Assembly: GCA_026988395.1 (NCBI GenBank)
Contig: JALSLI010000163.1
Location: 1-32,715 of the forward strand
From: Flavobacteriaceae bacterium
GTDB lineage: Bacteria > Bacteroidota > Bacteroidia > Flavobacteriales > Flavobacteriaceae
Reading direction: 5' to 3'
Length of the DNA stretch: 32,715 bases
The notes beneath the pieces were generated by a model. That model ran no database searches and was not told where the DNA came from. It worked only from the letters and a program-made list of their open reading frames with translations. A program made the position numbers and the translations under genes. This document shows, one piece after another, positions 1 through 8,264 of this stretch (within the stretch, counting starts at the first letter, position 1; the number at the start of each line of letters is the position of its first letter).

Positions 1-648
1 GATTTAACTAAAATTTGGCCACATTCTAATTTCCCTTTAATCGATGTTGGTGAAATTGAATTAAACAAAATTCCGGAAAATTACTTTCAAGATGTAGAAC
101 AAGCCGCTTTTGCTCCCTCTAATTTAGTTGATGGAATCGGTTTTTCACCGGATAAAATGTTACAAGGACGTATCTTTGCCTATCCTGACGCCCAACGATA
201 TAGAATTGGAGCAAATTACAATGCATTACCGGTAAATAAATGTCCGTATGCCACAACAAATTACCATAGAGATGGAGCTATGCGTTTTGATGGAAATGGA
301 GGTAGTTCTCAAAATTACTACCCAAATAGTTTTGATGAAAATTATGTTGATAATAAACATAAAAATCCGATATATCAATTAGATAGTAATGAAATAGATT
401 ATTTTGATAGAAACTTTAAAGATGATGATCATTATTCTCAACCAAGAGGTTTATTTGAAGATGTAATGACTTCAGAACAGCAACAAAATACGATTAATAA
501 TATTATTGGAGCAATGAGTGAAATTAAAGGAGAGAAAAAAGACCAAATAATAAATCGTCAATTATGCCATTGGTTTCGAGTAAGTCCAAAATTAGATGCC
601 GGAATTGCAAAAGGATTAAATGTAAATTTAGATAGCTATTTAAAATAA
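1..648 (+). CDS. katA: Catalase, C-terminal part (5' end outside window)
   Basis: This is a haem catalase that breaks down hydrogen peroxide to water and oxygen, acting in the cytoplasm or periplasm. Frame 1 is open from the first base, so 215 residues of the C-terminal part are visible and the catalytic His and Asn lie upstream of the window. The visible part carries the classical block containing GFSPDKMLQGR followed by FAYPDAQRYR, whose Tyr (residue 61 of the partial product) is the proximal haem ligand in this family. The end, with HWFRVSPKLDAGIAKGL, fits a small-subunit (about 480-500 residue) catalase without an extra C-terminal domain. A first ATG at 157 is internal to the conserved core and is not the start. 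A strong hairpin terminator follows at 689-714. The family assignment is very secure; the symbol is by family only. Confidence 0.96.
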   Translation, partial: DLTKIWPHSNFPLIDVGEIELNKIPENYFQDVEQAAFAPSNLVDGIGFSPDKMLQGRIFAYPDAQRYRIGANYNALPVNKCPYATTNYHRDGAMRFDGNGGSSQNYYPNSFDENYVDNKHKNPIYQLDSNEIDYFDRNFKDDDHYSQPRGLFEDVMTSEQQQNTINNIIGAMSEIKGEKKDQIINRQLCHWFRVSPKLDAGIAKGLNVNLDSYLK

Positions 649-688
649 TACACAATCTAAAATCAATTCCATTATAAATTATAACCCA

Positions 689-714
689 AAAAAAACGCCA
701 AAAGGCGTTTTTTT
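689..714. terminator. Bidirectional hairpin terminator between katA and the OmpA/LysM gene
   Basis: An 11-bp perfect stem, A7-CGCC paired with GGCG-T7, closes a four-base AAAA loop. Because the arms are flanked by A and T runs it can end transcription of katA on the plus strand and of the OmpA/LysM gene (stop at 767) on the minus strand. Confidence 0.85.
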
Positions 715-766
715 CGGTTACTACAAAGTTGTTATTTTGTATTCAAGGAATCTTAAAGATAATCAA

Positions 767-1921
767 CTATCTTTTTTTCTTTTTATCTACAAATATCACC
801 AATCGTTTTCCTGTATAAATTGTATTTCCTTTAATATGATTCCAATCACGGATATCTTGAATTTTTACATCATACATCTGAGAAATAGCATATAAAGTTT
901 GCTTTTTTTCTACTTTATGGTAAAGTTTCTTTTTTCCGGGTATTTGTAAATTACTTTGAGCTTTTCTAATTTCTTCCGAATTAAACATTGCCTCTTCAAT
1001 CTTCGCTTCTTTTGCTTTTTTATAATCATTTAATGCATCAAAAACAATCTCAACTCTACGATTTAATTGTGTTTTTCCCCAAGTATTTTTATTCATAAAT
1101 TTAGGTTTCGTATACCCATAACCTACTGTTTTTAATCGCTTAGGATTAACACCTGCTTTTACTAAAAAGTCTTTAACTGCCTCGGCTCTACCCAAAGATA
1201 CTTGCTTATTATATTCTACACTACCCAAACTATCTGTATGACCACCGATGGTAAAAGAAGTAAAAGGATACTTCATCATAAAATCGGCTATCTTAATTAA
1301 TAAAGGCTTAGAAGAAGGTCTAATAACCGTACTACCGGAACGAAAGTGAATATTTTTATTTAACTGGTCTTTTTCACCTTCCAAAAAGGATAATTTTCCT
1401 CTAATATCATTCCATTCTACTAATAATTTTAAAGGAATTTTATATTCCTTTGCAATCTCTTTTAAATTAAAATCTGCATCGATATCAGCAATATCTTCTA
1501 CTTCATCCAATGCCTCAGCATCTCCTTTAAGCGTAATTTCTACTCTCCTGTTTTTGCTTCTTCCTCCAGGAGTTTGGTTGTTGTATTTTGGTTTTGTATC
1601 ACCATATCCAACCGTTTCTAACTGATCCGCATTAACACCTGCTTTTACCAAAAAGTCTTTTACTGCATCTGCACGCATTTTAGAAATCGTAATTCCGGTT
1701 TCTACACTATTTGCACTATCTACATGACCTGCAATAATAAATTCATAATCCGGTAAAGCTTGCATAATATCAGCTATATCATACAATTCATCATAAGAAG
1801 ACTTATCAATGGTCATCTTCCCGGGTTTAAAATAAATGCTATTTGAAAGTTCTTGGGCTTGCGAATAAAAAAGCATTCCCATAAATAAAATAAGTAGTAA
1901 GTTGATTTTTTTTGTTCCCAT
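767..1921 (-). CDS. OmpA-family protein with duplicated OmpA-LysM module
   Basis: This 384-residue protein probably anchors the outer membrane to peptidoglycan from the periplasm. Residues 1-22 look like a signal peptide ending AQA/Q. A first OmpA-like domain spans about 24-132 (HVDS, RSKNRRVEI), followed at about 150-185 by a LysM-like stretch. A second, more canonical OmpA domain spans about 188-295 (GGHTDSLGS, QLNRRVEIV) and a recognisable LysM domain spans 333-378 (LYAISQMYDVK, WNHIKG). The two halves are therefore an internal duplication, still visible at DNA level: 34 of 36 bases match between 1145-1180 and 1631-1666. The first OmpA copy has HVD in place of HTD. There is no beta-barrel segment. 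The ATG at 1921 begins the signal peptide. A TAnnTTTG box lies 66-73 bases upstream. The peptidoglycan-binding role is inferred from the family. Confidence 0.88.
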   Translation of the reverse strand: MGTKKINLLLILFMGMLFYSQAQELSNSIYFKPGKMTIDKSSYDELYDIADIMQALPDYEFIIAGHVDSANSVETGITISKMRADAVKDFLVKAGVNADQLETVGYGDTKPKYNNQTPGGRSKNRRVEITLKGDAEALDEVEDIADIDADFNLKEIAKEYKIPLKLLVEWNDIRGKLSFLEGEKDQLNKNIHFRSGSTVIRPSSKPLLIKIADFMMKYPFTSFTIGGHTDSLGSVEYNKQVSLGRAEAVKDFLVKAGVNPKRLKTVGYGYTKPKFMNKNTWGKTQLNRRVEIVFDALNDYKKAKEAKIEEAMFNSEEIRKAQSNLQIPGKKKLYHKVEKKQTLYAISQMYDVKIQDIRDWNHIKGNTIYTGKRLVIFVDKKKKR

Positions 1922-1986
1922 TTTAATGGATAATAATTAATAATTAAACTCTTTCTTTTTAACTTTAAGGGAATTTCTTTAATCCT

Positions 1987-1994
1987 CAAAGATA
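1987..1994 (-). promoter_or_regulatory. Candidate -7 promoter box for the OmpA/LysM gene
   Basis: Read on the minus strand this is TATCTTTG, a perfect match to the Bacteroidetes -7 consensus TAnnTTTG, placing a start of transcription about 60 bases before the ATG at 1921. I see no convincing -33 element, so the call is moderate. Confidence 0.45.
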
Positions 1995-2002
1995 CAACTT
2001 TT

Positions 2003-4489
2003 TTAGAAATAGAAATTTATCCCTCCTTTAACTGCAAAATTTGTTGCCTGAGGTATTTTTCGATAACTTCCTCTAAAAACAAAATCAATTCGCAATAGTT
2101 TCAAAATGTTGTCCACACCTACGTGATACTCCCAATATGGCTTGGTTGGTGCCACATAAGTAATCGACGAAACATTAATCGCTTGATTCTTTGCAGAAAT
2201 CGTGCCAATTACACCACGCACACCTACAACTGTTCTTAAATTTAGTTTTTTTAGCATTGGTATGCGAGAAAATAATCGTCCATTAAAGTTATGTTCTATA
2301 TGGGCTGAGGCATATTTATCGGTTACAAATTCATAATAATCTAAAAGATCAAAAGTTCGCTGTGCAATCATTGGAGATTGGTTTCCCGGAACAACATCCA
2401 TTAAAGAAAGTGGTACCGTTCCAAAAGTTTTACCTACCTCAACAACATATTTTAATTTACCGAAACCACCTACTTGAAATCGTTGTTTGTAATAAAATTG
2501 TAATTTGCTAAAATCAAAATCACTATCCATAACACCTTTTAATCCTTTGGTGTAACTTAAGTAAAAAGTAGGATATCTTCCTTTGTTAATAATATCACGT
2601 TCTACACCATAACCAACCGTTTTACGCTTGGGCATAAATTTTACAACCACATCTGCTTCTGCCTGCTTTATGGAAGTTTTTACCGTTCCGGAATCATCTA
2701 TATAATCAATTTTAAATTTATCGGGAGCAGCAGATTTCATTTCTTTATAAGTTGCTCCTAAACGGATACTAAAATTTTTTGCAGGATCAAAAGCAACTCC
2801 TAAATTAGTAAGTTTTAAATCGGTTAATTTAAAATTATCACCTCTTGAAAAGAATGCTGCCGAAGCAAAACTACGATCTAAAACATTGTTAGAAGTTGTT
2901 AGACTTACTCCTGTCTGCTCGACATCGTGTCTATTAGCTGCCGATACTGTCATTCTACTTTTAGAGTGAATAAGCCAGCTTCCGGCAATACCATATTTAA
3001 ACTTTTTATCTTTTGTTCCGTATGCTAAAAAACCTTCAACTCTGGCTTTATCATTATAATTAAGGTAACTTCTACCACCTGCTCTAATTCGTAAACCTTC
3101 TACATCATTGGTTCCAAAAGTGGAATAAATTGGTCCAAAATCAAATCCTTTTATAAATTGCCAATAGCCTGAAGCTAAAATTCCGGTAATATCATACAAT
3201 TGCTTGAATTTTTTTACGGTTTTTAATGTATCTAACATTTTATAGACACCTGCTTCATCATTATTTAGAGATTCCATTCGGTTTTTATCCCAAAATTCAT
3301 CGGTTTTATTAAAAATTTCCTTTTTGTGTTCGTAAATTTTCTGTACATAAAATTCGCTTTTATGCGGTATATTAAATTTGTAATTATTGTATAATGTAGT
3401 TCTCCTTCCGTAAACACCTTTGGATTTTTCTTTTTTATTTAAAGCAAAATCAGACATCATATGATCTCTTTTTAATAAGAAAACCGAATCGTTTAAAACT
3501 TCAAATTCTTGTTCTATATAAATATCTTTAATCCAATTGATATTGGCACTTTTACTGGCTGCCATTTGGATTTCTTTAATAGCATATGTAGTATCGTTTA
3601 CCCAAAAATCACCTTTAAAGGTTAATTCGTTTTTTCTTCTTGGATAAAACACAATATTGTAACACCACTTATTATCAATAAAAGCACTATCGCTTAACAC
3701 ATAATTGTAAGTTAAAGGTCCGGTTCTCCCTAACGGACTGGTAAAACTTTTATCGAAAAAACGCAAGAAATTATCATAAATATTATAATCTTGATAGAGT
3801 TGTTTTAAGTACTCGTTTACATTTTGATTACTAGACATTCCGGAGTTTTTATTAGCAATCAATACTTCCTTTTTCTTTTTTGGAGGAATATTTTTTCCAT
3901 ACGTTTTATAGATAGACTCATTTATAAAAATAGGTAAATACGTTTTTCCTGTAACACTGGAAGTATCTACTTTATCAAAAATAAACTCCATTCCTTTAAA
4001 GACCTTTTTCTTTTTAAATTTTTCGTCTATATTATTTAAATCGAATTCAATTTTTTCGTATTTATCATATTGGTAATAATCATATAAATTTACACCATTT
4101 CTACGTTTGTTTTTCCAAATTTTCTTTAAAATTGCTATCGCAGGATTTCCTTTTCTTTTAACTTTACCGGAATAAACCACTACGGCATCCAAAGAATTTG
4201 CTGTTTCTTTAAGGACAATTTTTAAATTAAAATTGTTCTTTTTTAAAGGAATTGTTTTCGTTTCATAACCCATAAACGATATTTCCAGTTTAGGGTATGT
4301 TTTATTAGACTCTAAATAAAAACGTCCGTTTTCATCAGTTATCGTTCCTTTTGTAGAATTTTTAAAAATCACATTTGCAAAAGCTACCGGTTCGTTGTAT
4401 TCATCGATAACAACTCCTTTTACTTTTGTTTGTGAAAAACCAAACTGAGCAAATAAAACTGCAATTAATAGTGTAAAAATCTTTTTCAT
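2003..4489 (-). CDS. DUF5686 outer-membrane protein with carboxypeptidase-regulatory-like domain
   Basis: This 828-residue protein belongs to the Bacteroidetes-restricted DUF5686 group. Residues 1-19 form a signal peptide (ending FGFSQ). Residues 22-100 form a CarboxypepD_reg-like beta-sandwich, with GVVIDEYNEPVAFANV and TDENGRF followed by SFMGYET, as also seen at the N-terminus of TonB-dependent receptors. The rest is the DUF5686 region, rich in alternating hydrophobic and polar strands, and the chain ends in GGINFYF, a terminal aromatic typical of outer-membrane barrels. No TonB plug domain is present, so it is not a SusC-like receptor. Its substrate is unknown. It stands alone: the pdhB terminator lies upstream and the OmpA/LysM gene with its own candidate promoter lies downstream. 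The family is secure; the function is not known. Confidence 0.85.
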   Translation of the reverse strand: MKKIFTLLIAVLFAQFGFSQTKVKGVVIDEYNEPVAFANVIFKNSTKGTITDENGRFYLESNKTYPKLEISFMGYETKTIPLKKNNFNLKIVLKETANSLDAVVVYSGKVKRKGNPAIAILKKIWKNKRRNGVNLYDYYQYDKYEKIEFDLNNIDEKFKKKKVFKGMEFIFDKVDTSSVTGKTYLPIFINESIYKTYGKNIPPKKKKEVLIANKNSGMSSNQNVNEYLKQLYQDYNIYDNFLRFFDKSFTSPLGRTGPLTYNYVLSDSAFIDNKWCYNIVFYPRRKNELTFKGDFWVNDTTYAIKEIQMAASKSANINWIKDIYIEQEFEVLNDSVFLLKRDHMMSDFALNKKEKSKGVYGRRTTLYNNYKFNIPHKSEFYVQKIYEHKKEIFNKTDEFWDKNRMESLNNDEAGVYKMLDTLKTVKKFKQLYDITGILASGYWQFIKGFDFGPIYSTFGTNDVEGLRIRAGGRSYLNYNDKARVEGFLAYGTKDKKFKYGIAGSWLIHSKSRMTVSAANRHDVEQTGVSLTTSNNVLDRSFASAAFFSRGDNFKLTDLKLTNLGVAFDPAKNFSIRLGATYKEMKSAAPDKFKIDYIDDSGTVKTSIKQAEADVVVKFMPKRKTVGYGVERDIINKGRYPTFYLSYTKGLKGVMDSDFDFSKLQFYYKQRFQVGGFGKLKYVVEVGKTFGTVPLSLMDVVPGNQSPMIAQRTFDLLDYYEFVTDKYASAHIEHNFNGRLFSRIPMLKKLNLRTVVGVRGVIGTISAKNQAINVSSITYVAPTKPYWEYHVGVDNILKLLRIDFVFRGSYRKIPQATNFAVKGGINFYF

Positions 4490-4512
4490 ATCTGTTGGTG
4501 TTTTTAAAAGAT

Positions 4513-4550
4513 AAAAATTCTTTTTGGTTTGTTACCCAAAAAGAATTTTT
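4513..4550 (-). terminator. Hairpin terminator downstream of pdhB
   Basis: A perfect 15-bp stem (4513-4527 with 4536-4550) encloses an eight-base loop, with T-rich 3' arm on the minus strand. It lies 28 bases past the pdhB stop and separates pdhB from the DUF5686 gene. Confidence 0.85.
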
Positions 4551-4577
4551 CATCACAAATATTATGCCTTGTTTTGG

Positions 4578-5558
4578 TTAAACAAGATTCATTGTTTTTT
4601 TAACTGCTTTGATAATATCTTTATCATTTATTAACCATTCTTCTAATAATACAGGCGAATATGGTGCTGGTGTATCTGCTGTAGTTAATCTTAAAATCGG
4701 AGCGTCTAAATAATCAAATACATTTTGTTGTACTTGAAAAGTGATTTCTGCAGAAACACTTGCCAAAGGCCAAGCTTCTTCAACAACCACCAAACGATTT
4801 GTTTTTTTAACCGATTCGTATATTGTGTCTAAATCTAAAGGTCTTACTGTTCTTAAATCAATTATTTCAACTGAGATTCCTTCTTTTTCTAAAACATCTG
4901 CTGCTTTAAAGGCTTCTTTAATAATTTTTCCGAAAGAAACAATAGTAACATCAGTTCCTTTACGTTTTACATCGGCAACACCAATAGGAAGTATATATTC
5001 TCCTTCCGGAACTTCGCCTTTATCTCCATACATTTGTTCGGATTCCATAAAAATTACCGGATCATCATCACGTATAGCAGCTTTTAGTAATCCTTTTGCA
5101 TCATACGGATTAGAAGGTACAATTACTTTTAATCCCGGCGTATTGGCATACCAATTTTCAAAAGATTGTGAGTGTGTTGCTCCTAATTGTCCTGCAGAAC
5201 CTGTTGGCCCTCTAAATACAATGGGACAATTAAATTGACCTCCACTCATTTGTCTGATTTTTGCAGCATTGTTAATAATTTGGTCAATACCAACTAATGA
5301 GAAATTAAATGTCATGTACTCAACAATTGGTCTGTTTCCTGCCATGGTAGAACCAATAGCAATTCCTGCAAATCCCAATTCTGCAATAGGCGAATCAATT
5401 ACGCGTTTTGGACCAAATTCATCTAACATTCCTTTAGATGCTTTGTATGCTCCATTGTACTCGGCAACTTCTTCTCCTATTAAAAAAATACTTTCATCTC
5501 TACGCATTTCTTCACTCATCGCCTCAGCAATAGCTTCTCTAAATTGTATTGTTTTCAT
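4578..5558 (-). CDS. pdhB: Pyruvate dehydrogenase E1 component, beta subunit
   Basis: This is the beta chain of the heterotetrameric E1 enzyme, which together with the alpha chain uses thiamine diphosphate to decarboxylate pyruvate and pass the acetyl group to the lipoyl E2 component in the cytoplasm. At 326 residues it has the usual length. The transketolase-type pyrimidine-binding domain covers about 4-175, with GEEVAEYNGAYK and the catalytic-type Glu in DSPIAELGFAG (E60), and GATHSQS around H129. The C-terminal domain from about 195 holds IIDLRTVRPLD and TADTPAPYSP. No alpha-subunit or E2 gene is adjacent in the window; upstream is the divergent etfBA operon. A TATTTTTG box at 5581-5588 is a candidate promoter. 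A 2-oxoisovalerate dehydrogenase beta chain is the main alternative, less likely by the motif set. Confidence 0.92.
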   Translation of the reverse strand: MKTIQFREAIAEAMSEEMRRDESIFLIGEEVAEYNGAYKASKGMLDEFGPKRVIDSPIAELGFAGIAIGSTMAGNRPIVEYMTFNFSLVGIDQIINNAAKIRQMSGGQFNCPIVFRGPTGSAGQLGATHSQSFENWYANTPGLKVIVPSNPYDAKGLLKAAIRDDDPVIFMESEQMYGDKGEVPEGEYILPIGVADVKRKGTDVTIVSFGKIIKEAFKAADVLEKEGISVEIIDLRTVRPLDLDTIYESVKKTNRLVVVEEAWPLASVSAEITFQVQQNVFDYLDAPILRLTTADTPAPYSPVLLEEWLINDKDIIKAVKKTMNLV

Positions 5559-5580
5559 ACCTGTTAATTATATTGAAATG

Positions 5581-5588
5581 CAAAAATA
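5581..5588 (-). promoter_or_regulatory. Candidate -7 promoter box for pdhB
   Basis: The minus strand reads TATTTTTG, a full match to TAnnTTTG, 23-30 bases upstream of the pdhB ATG. A clear -33 TTTG is not seen at the expected distance. Confidence 0.45.
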
Positions 5589-5702
5589 CGCAATTTGAAT
5601 GAAATGTCATTTGATAAAATTTAAAATTATTTACTATGCACGCATAATAAATTGATAAATTTTTCGTAAATTCGTAGCGTAAAAATTAATTCGAAAAATA
5701 AG

Positions 5703-6449
5703 ATGAAAATATTAGTATGTATTAGCCATGTGCCGGACACTACGTCTAAAATTAATTTCACTGATGGTGATACCAAATTTGACACAACCGGTGTACAATA
5801 TGTAATAAACCCTTTAGATGAATATTGCCTTACAAGAGCAATGTGGTTTAAAGAAAAACAAGGAGCAAGCGTAACAGTGGTAACCGTTGGTGAAGCAAAT
5901 GTAGAACCTACTTTAAGAAAGTGTTTGGCTATTGGAGCCGATGATGCTATTAGAGTAAATTCTCCTGCCTATGATGGTTTTTACACTGCTAAACAACTAG
6001 AAAAAGTAGTTAAAGACGGTGCGTATGATTTAGTGTTAGCAGGTAGAGAATCGTTTGATTATAACGGTCAAATGGTTCCGGGAATGTTGGCTTCCTTTTT
6101 AGATTACAATTTTGTAAATGCTTGTATTCAAATCGATGTAGATGGTAACAAAGCCACTCTCGCCAGAGAAATAGATGGTGGTAAAGAAATTCTAGATGCT
6201 GATTTACCTCTAGTGATAGGTGGTCAAAAAGGAATTGTGGAAGAAAAAGATTTACGCATACCAAATATGCGTGGAATTATGATGGCACGAAAAAAACCTT
6301 TAAAAGTAGTTGAACCTATTGAAGCTTCTCCTGCAACAGAAGTTGCCAATTTTGAAAAACCGGCTCCTAAATCTGTTTGTAAAATGATTGATGCCGATAA
6401 TGTTGCAGAATTAGTAGAATTATTGCACAACGAAGCTAAAGTAATTTAA
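5703..6449 (+). CDS. etfB: Electron transfer flavoprotein, beta subunit
   Basis: EtfB pairs with EtfA to form the soluble flavoprotein that collects electrons from acyl-CoA dehydrogenases and related enzymes and passes them to the quinone pool. The 248-residue length is normal. The protein begins MKILVCISHVPDT, the typical first strand, and has the AMP/FAD-side signature GRESFDYNGQMVPG at 114-127, DGGKEILDADLP near 155 and PNMRGIMMARKKP near 185. It is the first gene of the etfB-etfA pair, 59 bases before etfA. The intergenic gap holds a small GGAAG/CTTCC hairpin (6468-6484). The gene is divergent from pdhB, so the 145-bp region between them must contain both promoters. Confidence 0.95.
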   Translation: MKILVCISHVPDTTSKINFTDGDTKFDTTGVQYVINPLDEYCLTRAMWFKEKQGASVTVVTVGEANVEPTLRKCLAIGADDAIRVNSPAYDGFYTAKQLEKVVKDGAYDLVLAGRESFDYNGQMVPGMLASFLDYNFVNACIQIDVDGNKATLAREIDGGKEILDADLPLVIGGQKGIVEEKDLRIPNMRGIMMARKKPLKVVEPIEASPATEVANFEKPAPKSVCKMIDADNVAELVELLHNEAKVI

Positions 6450-6467
6450 TATTAATCTCCGTTTACG

Positions 6468-6484
6468 GGAAGTATTTATCTTCC
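6468..6484 (+). other. Small intercistronic hairpin between etfB and etfA
   Basis: A GGAAG stem pairs with CTTCC across a seven-base loop, about 25 bases before the etfA ATG. There is no following T run, so it is more likely a processing or stability element than a terminator, if it matters at all. Confidence 0.3.
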
Positions 6485-6508
6485 TAAAAAACTTTAAAAT
6501 ATCAAAAA

Positions 6509-7474
6509 ATGTCAGTATTAGTTTTTGCCGAATCATCGGAAGGAAAATTTAAAAAAGTTGCTTTTGAAGCAACCTCATATGGTAGCGAACTTGCCAAATT
6601 ATTAGATACAAATTTGGTAACCGTAACCTTTAACGCAGAAAATCCAAAAGAACTTGAAAATTTTGGTGCAACAAAAATCATTAGCATAGCAAATGATAAA
6701 TTAAAAAACTTTAACGCCAAAGCATATGCAAGTGTTTTAGAGCAAATTGCGTCTAAAGAAAATGCAAACGTGATTATATTAGACGCTACTGCAAACGGTG
6801 CATATTTAGCTCCTGTGGTTGCCGGCGAATTAAAAGCAGGTTATGCTTCAAATACAATAGCATTGCCAAGCAGTACAAATCCGTTTACTGTAAAACGAAA
6901 AGCATTTTCAAATAAAGCATTTCAAAATACCATTATCAAAACCGATAACAAAGTTATTGGAATTGCTAAAAATTCTTTTGGTGTTATTGAAAATAAAGTA
7001 AACGCAACAATCGAAACTTTTGAACCAACCTTAACGGATGATTTATTTAAAATTAAAACCGTTTCTGTTGAAAAAGCAAGTGGCAAAATATCTATTGCAG
7101 ATGCAGAGATTGTAGTTTCCGGTGGTCGAGGTCTAAAAGGACCTGAAAATTGGGGTATGATAGAAGAATTAGCCGATGTTTTAGGAGCAGCTACTGCTTG
7201 TTCTAAACCCGTTGCCGATATGGATTGGAGGCCTCACGAAGAACACGTTGGTCAAACCGGTAGACAAGTTGCTGCAAACTTATATATTGCAATCGGTATT
7301 TCCGGAGCAATACAACATCTTGCAGGTATCAACGCCTCAAAAGTAAAAGTAGTCATTAATACAGATCCCGAAGCTCCTTTCTTTAAAGCCGCTGATTACG
7401 GTATTGTAGGAGATGCTTTTGAAGTTGTTCCTAAATTAGTGGAAAACTTAAAAAAATTTAAGGCACAGAATTAA
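6509..7474 (+). CDS. etfA: Electron transfer flavoprotein, alpha subunit
   Basis: EtfA carries the redox-active FAD of the EtfAB heterodimer. The 321 residues have the usual two-part structure: an N-terminal ETF domain (about 1-185) and a C-terminal FAD-binding domain with SGGRG (204-208), VGQTGRQV (247-254), IGISGAIQHLAG (262-273), DPEAPFF (286-292) and ADYGIVGD (295-302). These are the residues that hold the FAD in characterised ETFs. The gene is co-directional with etfB and presumably co-transcribed. Two tandem hairpins begin at its 3' end (7460-7497 and 7500-7550), so most transcription of the pair should stop there. Confidence 0.96.
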   Translation: MSVLVFAESSEGKFKKVAFEATSYGSELAKLLDTNLVTVTFNAENPKELENFGATKIISIANDKLKNFNAKAYASVLEQIASKENANVIILDATANGAYLAPVVAGELKAGYASNTIALPSSTNPFTVKRKAFSNKAFQNTIIKTDNKVIGIAKNSFGVIENKVNATIETFEPTLTDDLFKIKTVSVEKASGKISIADAEIVVSGGRGLKGPENWGMIEELADVLGAATACSKPVADMDWRPHEEHVGQTGRQVAANLYIAIGISGAIQHLAGINASKVKVVINTDPEAPFFKAADYGIVGDAFEVVPKLVENLKKFKAQN

Positions 7475-7497
7475 TATTTTTTAGTAAATTGTGCCTT
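7460..7497 (+). other. First of two tandem hairpins at the etfA 3' end
   Basis: An 8-bp perfect stem (7460-7467, AAGGCACA, with 7490-7497, TGTGCCTT) spans a 22-base loop that contains the etfA stop codon. It is followed by the much stronger terminator hairpin at 7500-7550. Confidence 0.4.
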
Positions 7498-7499
7498 AG

Positions 7500-7550
7500 A
7501 AAAGGCCATCTTATTTATACGTCTTTTCGTTAAAAATAAGATGGCTTTTT
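7500..7550 (+). terminator. Strong terminator of the etfBA operon
   Basis: A 17-bp stem (7500-7516 with 7534-7550, one G-U pair) ends in a T-rich arm, giving a classic intrinsic terminator. The right arm contains the ATG at 7541 that begins the longest frame of the nuclease gene, which argues against that start codon. Confidence 0.85.
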
Positions 7551-7573
7551 TGTTTAACAAAAACAATAAAACA

Positions 7574-8200
7574 TTGAGTTTAGTACGATTAGATATAAAA
7601 GGAATTTCCTACAGCCAGACACAAAGTGGTGCATATGCATTAATCTTAAAAGAGATTAAAGGTAAAAGAACGTTACCCATAATTATTGGTGCTTTTGAAG
7701 CGCAAGCAATAGCAATAGCCTTAGAAAAAGAGATAAAACCTCCGAGACCATTAATACACGACCTTTTTAAAACTTTTGCCGATAGGTTTCATATTATTGT
7801 AAAACAAGTGATTATACACAAGTTAGTAGATGGCGTGTTTTATTCCAGCTTAATATGTGAACAAGATAAAATTGAGCAAATAATAGACTCCAGAACTTCT
7901 GATGCAGTTGCTCTTGCTGTTCGATTTAATGCCCCAATTTTTACCTATGAAAATATTTTAGAAAAAGCAGGTGTTTACCTAGACCCAAAAGAAGAACAAC
8001 ACATAGGCAAAATTCATGAAGAAGCAGATGATGAAATAGATGATTTAATTTCAGAAATTGAAGAAATTGTTAAAGGTTCGGACTTTGAAAATCTTTCTTT
8101 AGATGAGTTAAACCAAAAGCTTAATCTTGCGGTTGAAAATGAAGATTATGAACTTGCCGCTAAATTAAGAGACGAAATAGAAAAGAGAAAAAAAAGTTGA
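7574..8200 (+). CDS. Bifunctional nuclease family protein (DUF151) with C-terminal UVR motif
   Basis: This cytoplasmic protein has the BFN/DUF151 domain, described in some members as a nuclease acting on RNA and DNA, at about residues 1-140 (LDIKGISYSQTQSGAYALI, GAFEAQAIAIALE, SRTSDAVALAVRFNAPI). It ends in a UVR (UvrB/UvrC interaction) motif in the last 35 residues (ENEDYELAAKLRDEIEK). I chose the TTG at 7574 (product 208 residues, beginning MSLVRLDIKG), because from memory flavobacterial relatives begin MSLVKLDIKG and because the longer frame's ATG at 7541 lies in the terminator stem. No consensus promoter was found between terminator and TTG, so expression may rely on read-through from etfBA. 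The family call is firm; the start is probable. Confidence 0.88.
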   Translation: MSLVRLDIKGISYSQTQSGAYALILKEIKGKRTLPIIIGAFEAQAIAIALEKEIKPPRPLIHDLFKTFADRFHIIVKQVIIHKLVDGVFYSSLICEQDKIEQIIDSRTSDAVALAVRFNAPIFTYENILEKAGVYLDPKEEQHIGKIHEEADDEIDDLISEIEEIVKGSDFENLSLDELNQKLNLAVENEDYELAAKLRDEIEKRKKS

Positions 8201-8264
8201 AAAACTAAATAGCTTCTTTCATTTAGAAAAGAGAAAGAAACAAATTAATCAAAATCACATTACA

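Noticed and set aside
2003-4489. SusC/TonB-dependent receptor
   Set aside because: The N-terminal regulatory-like domain is shared, but the plug domain and TonB box are absent and the rest fits DUF5686.
4741-5238. Plus-strand frame of 165 codons within pdhB
   Set aside because: It is the antisense of conserved pdhB codons and has no promoter or family match.
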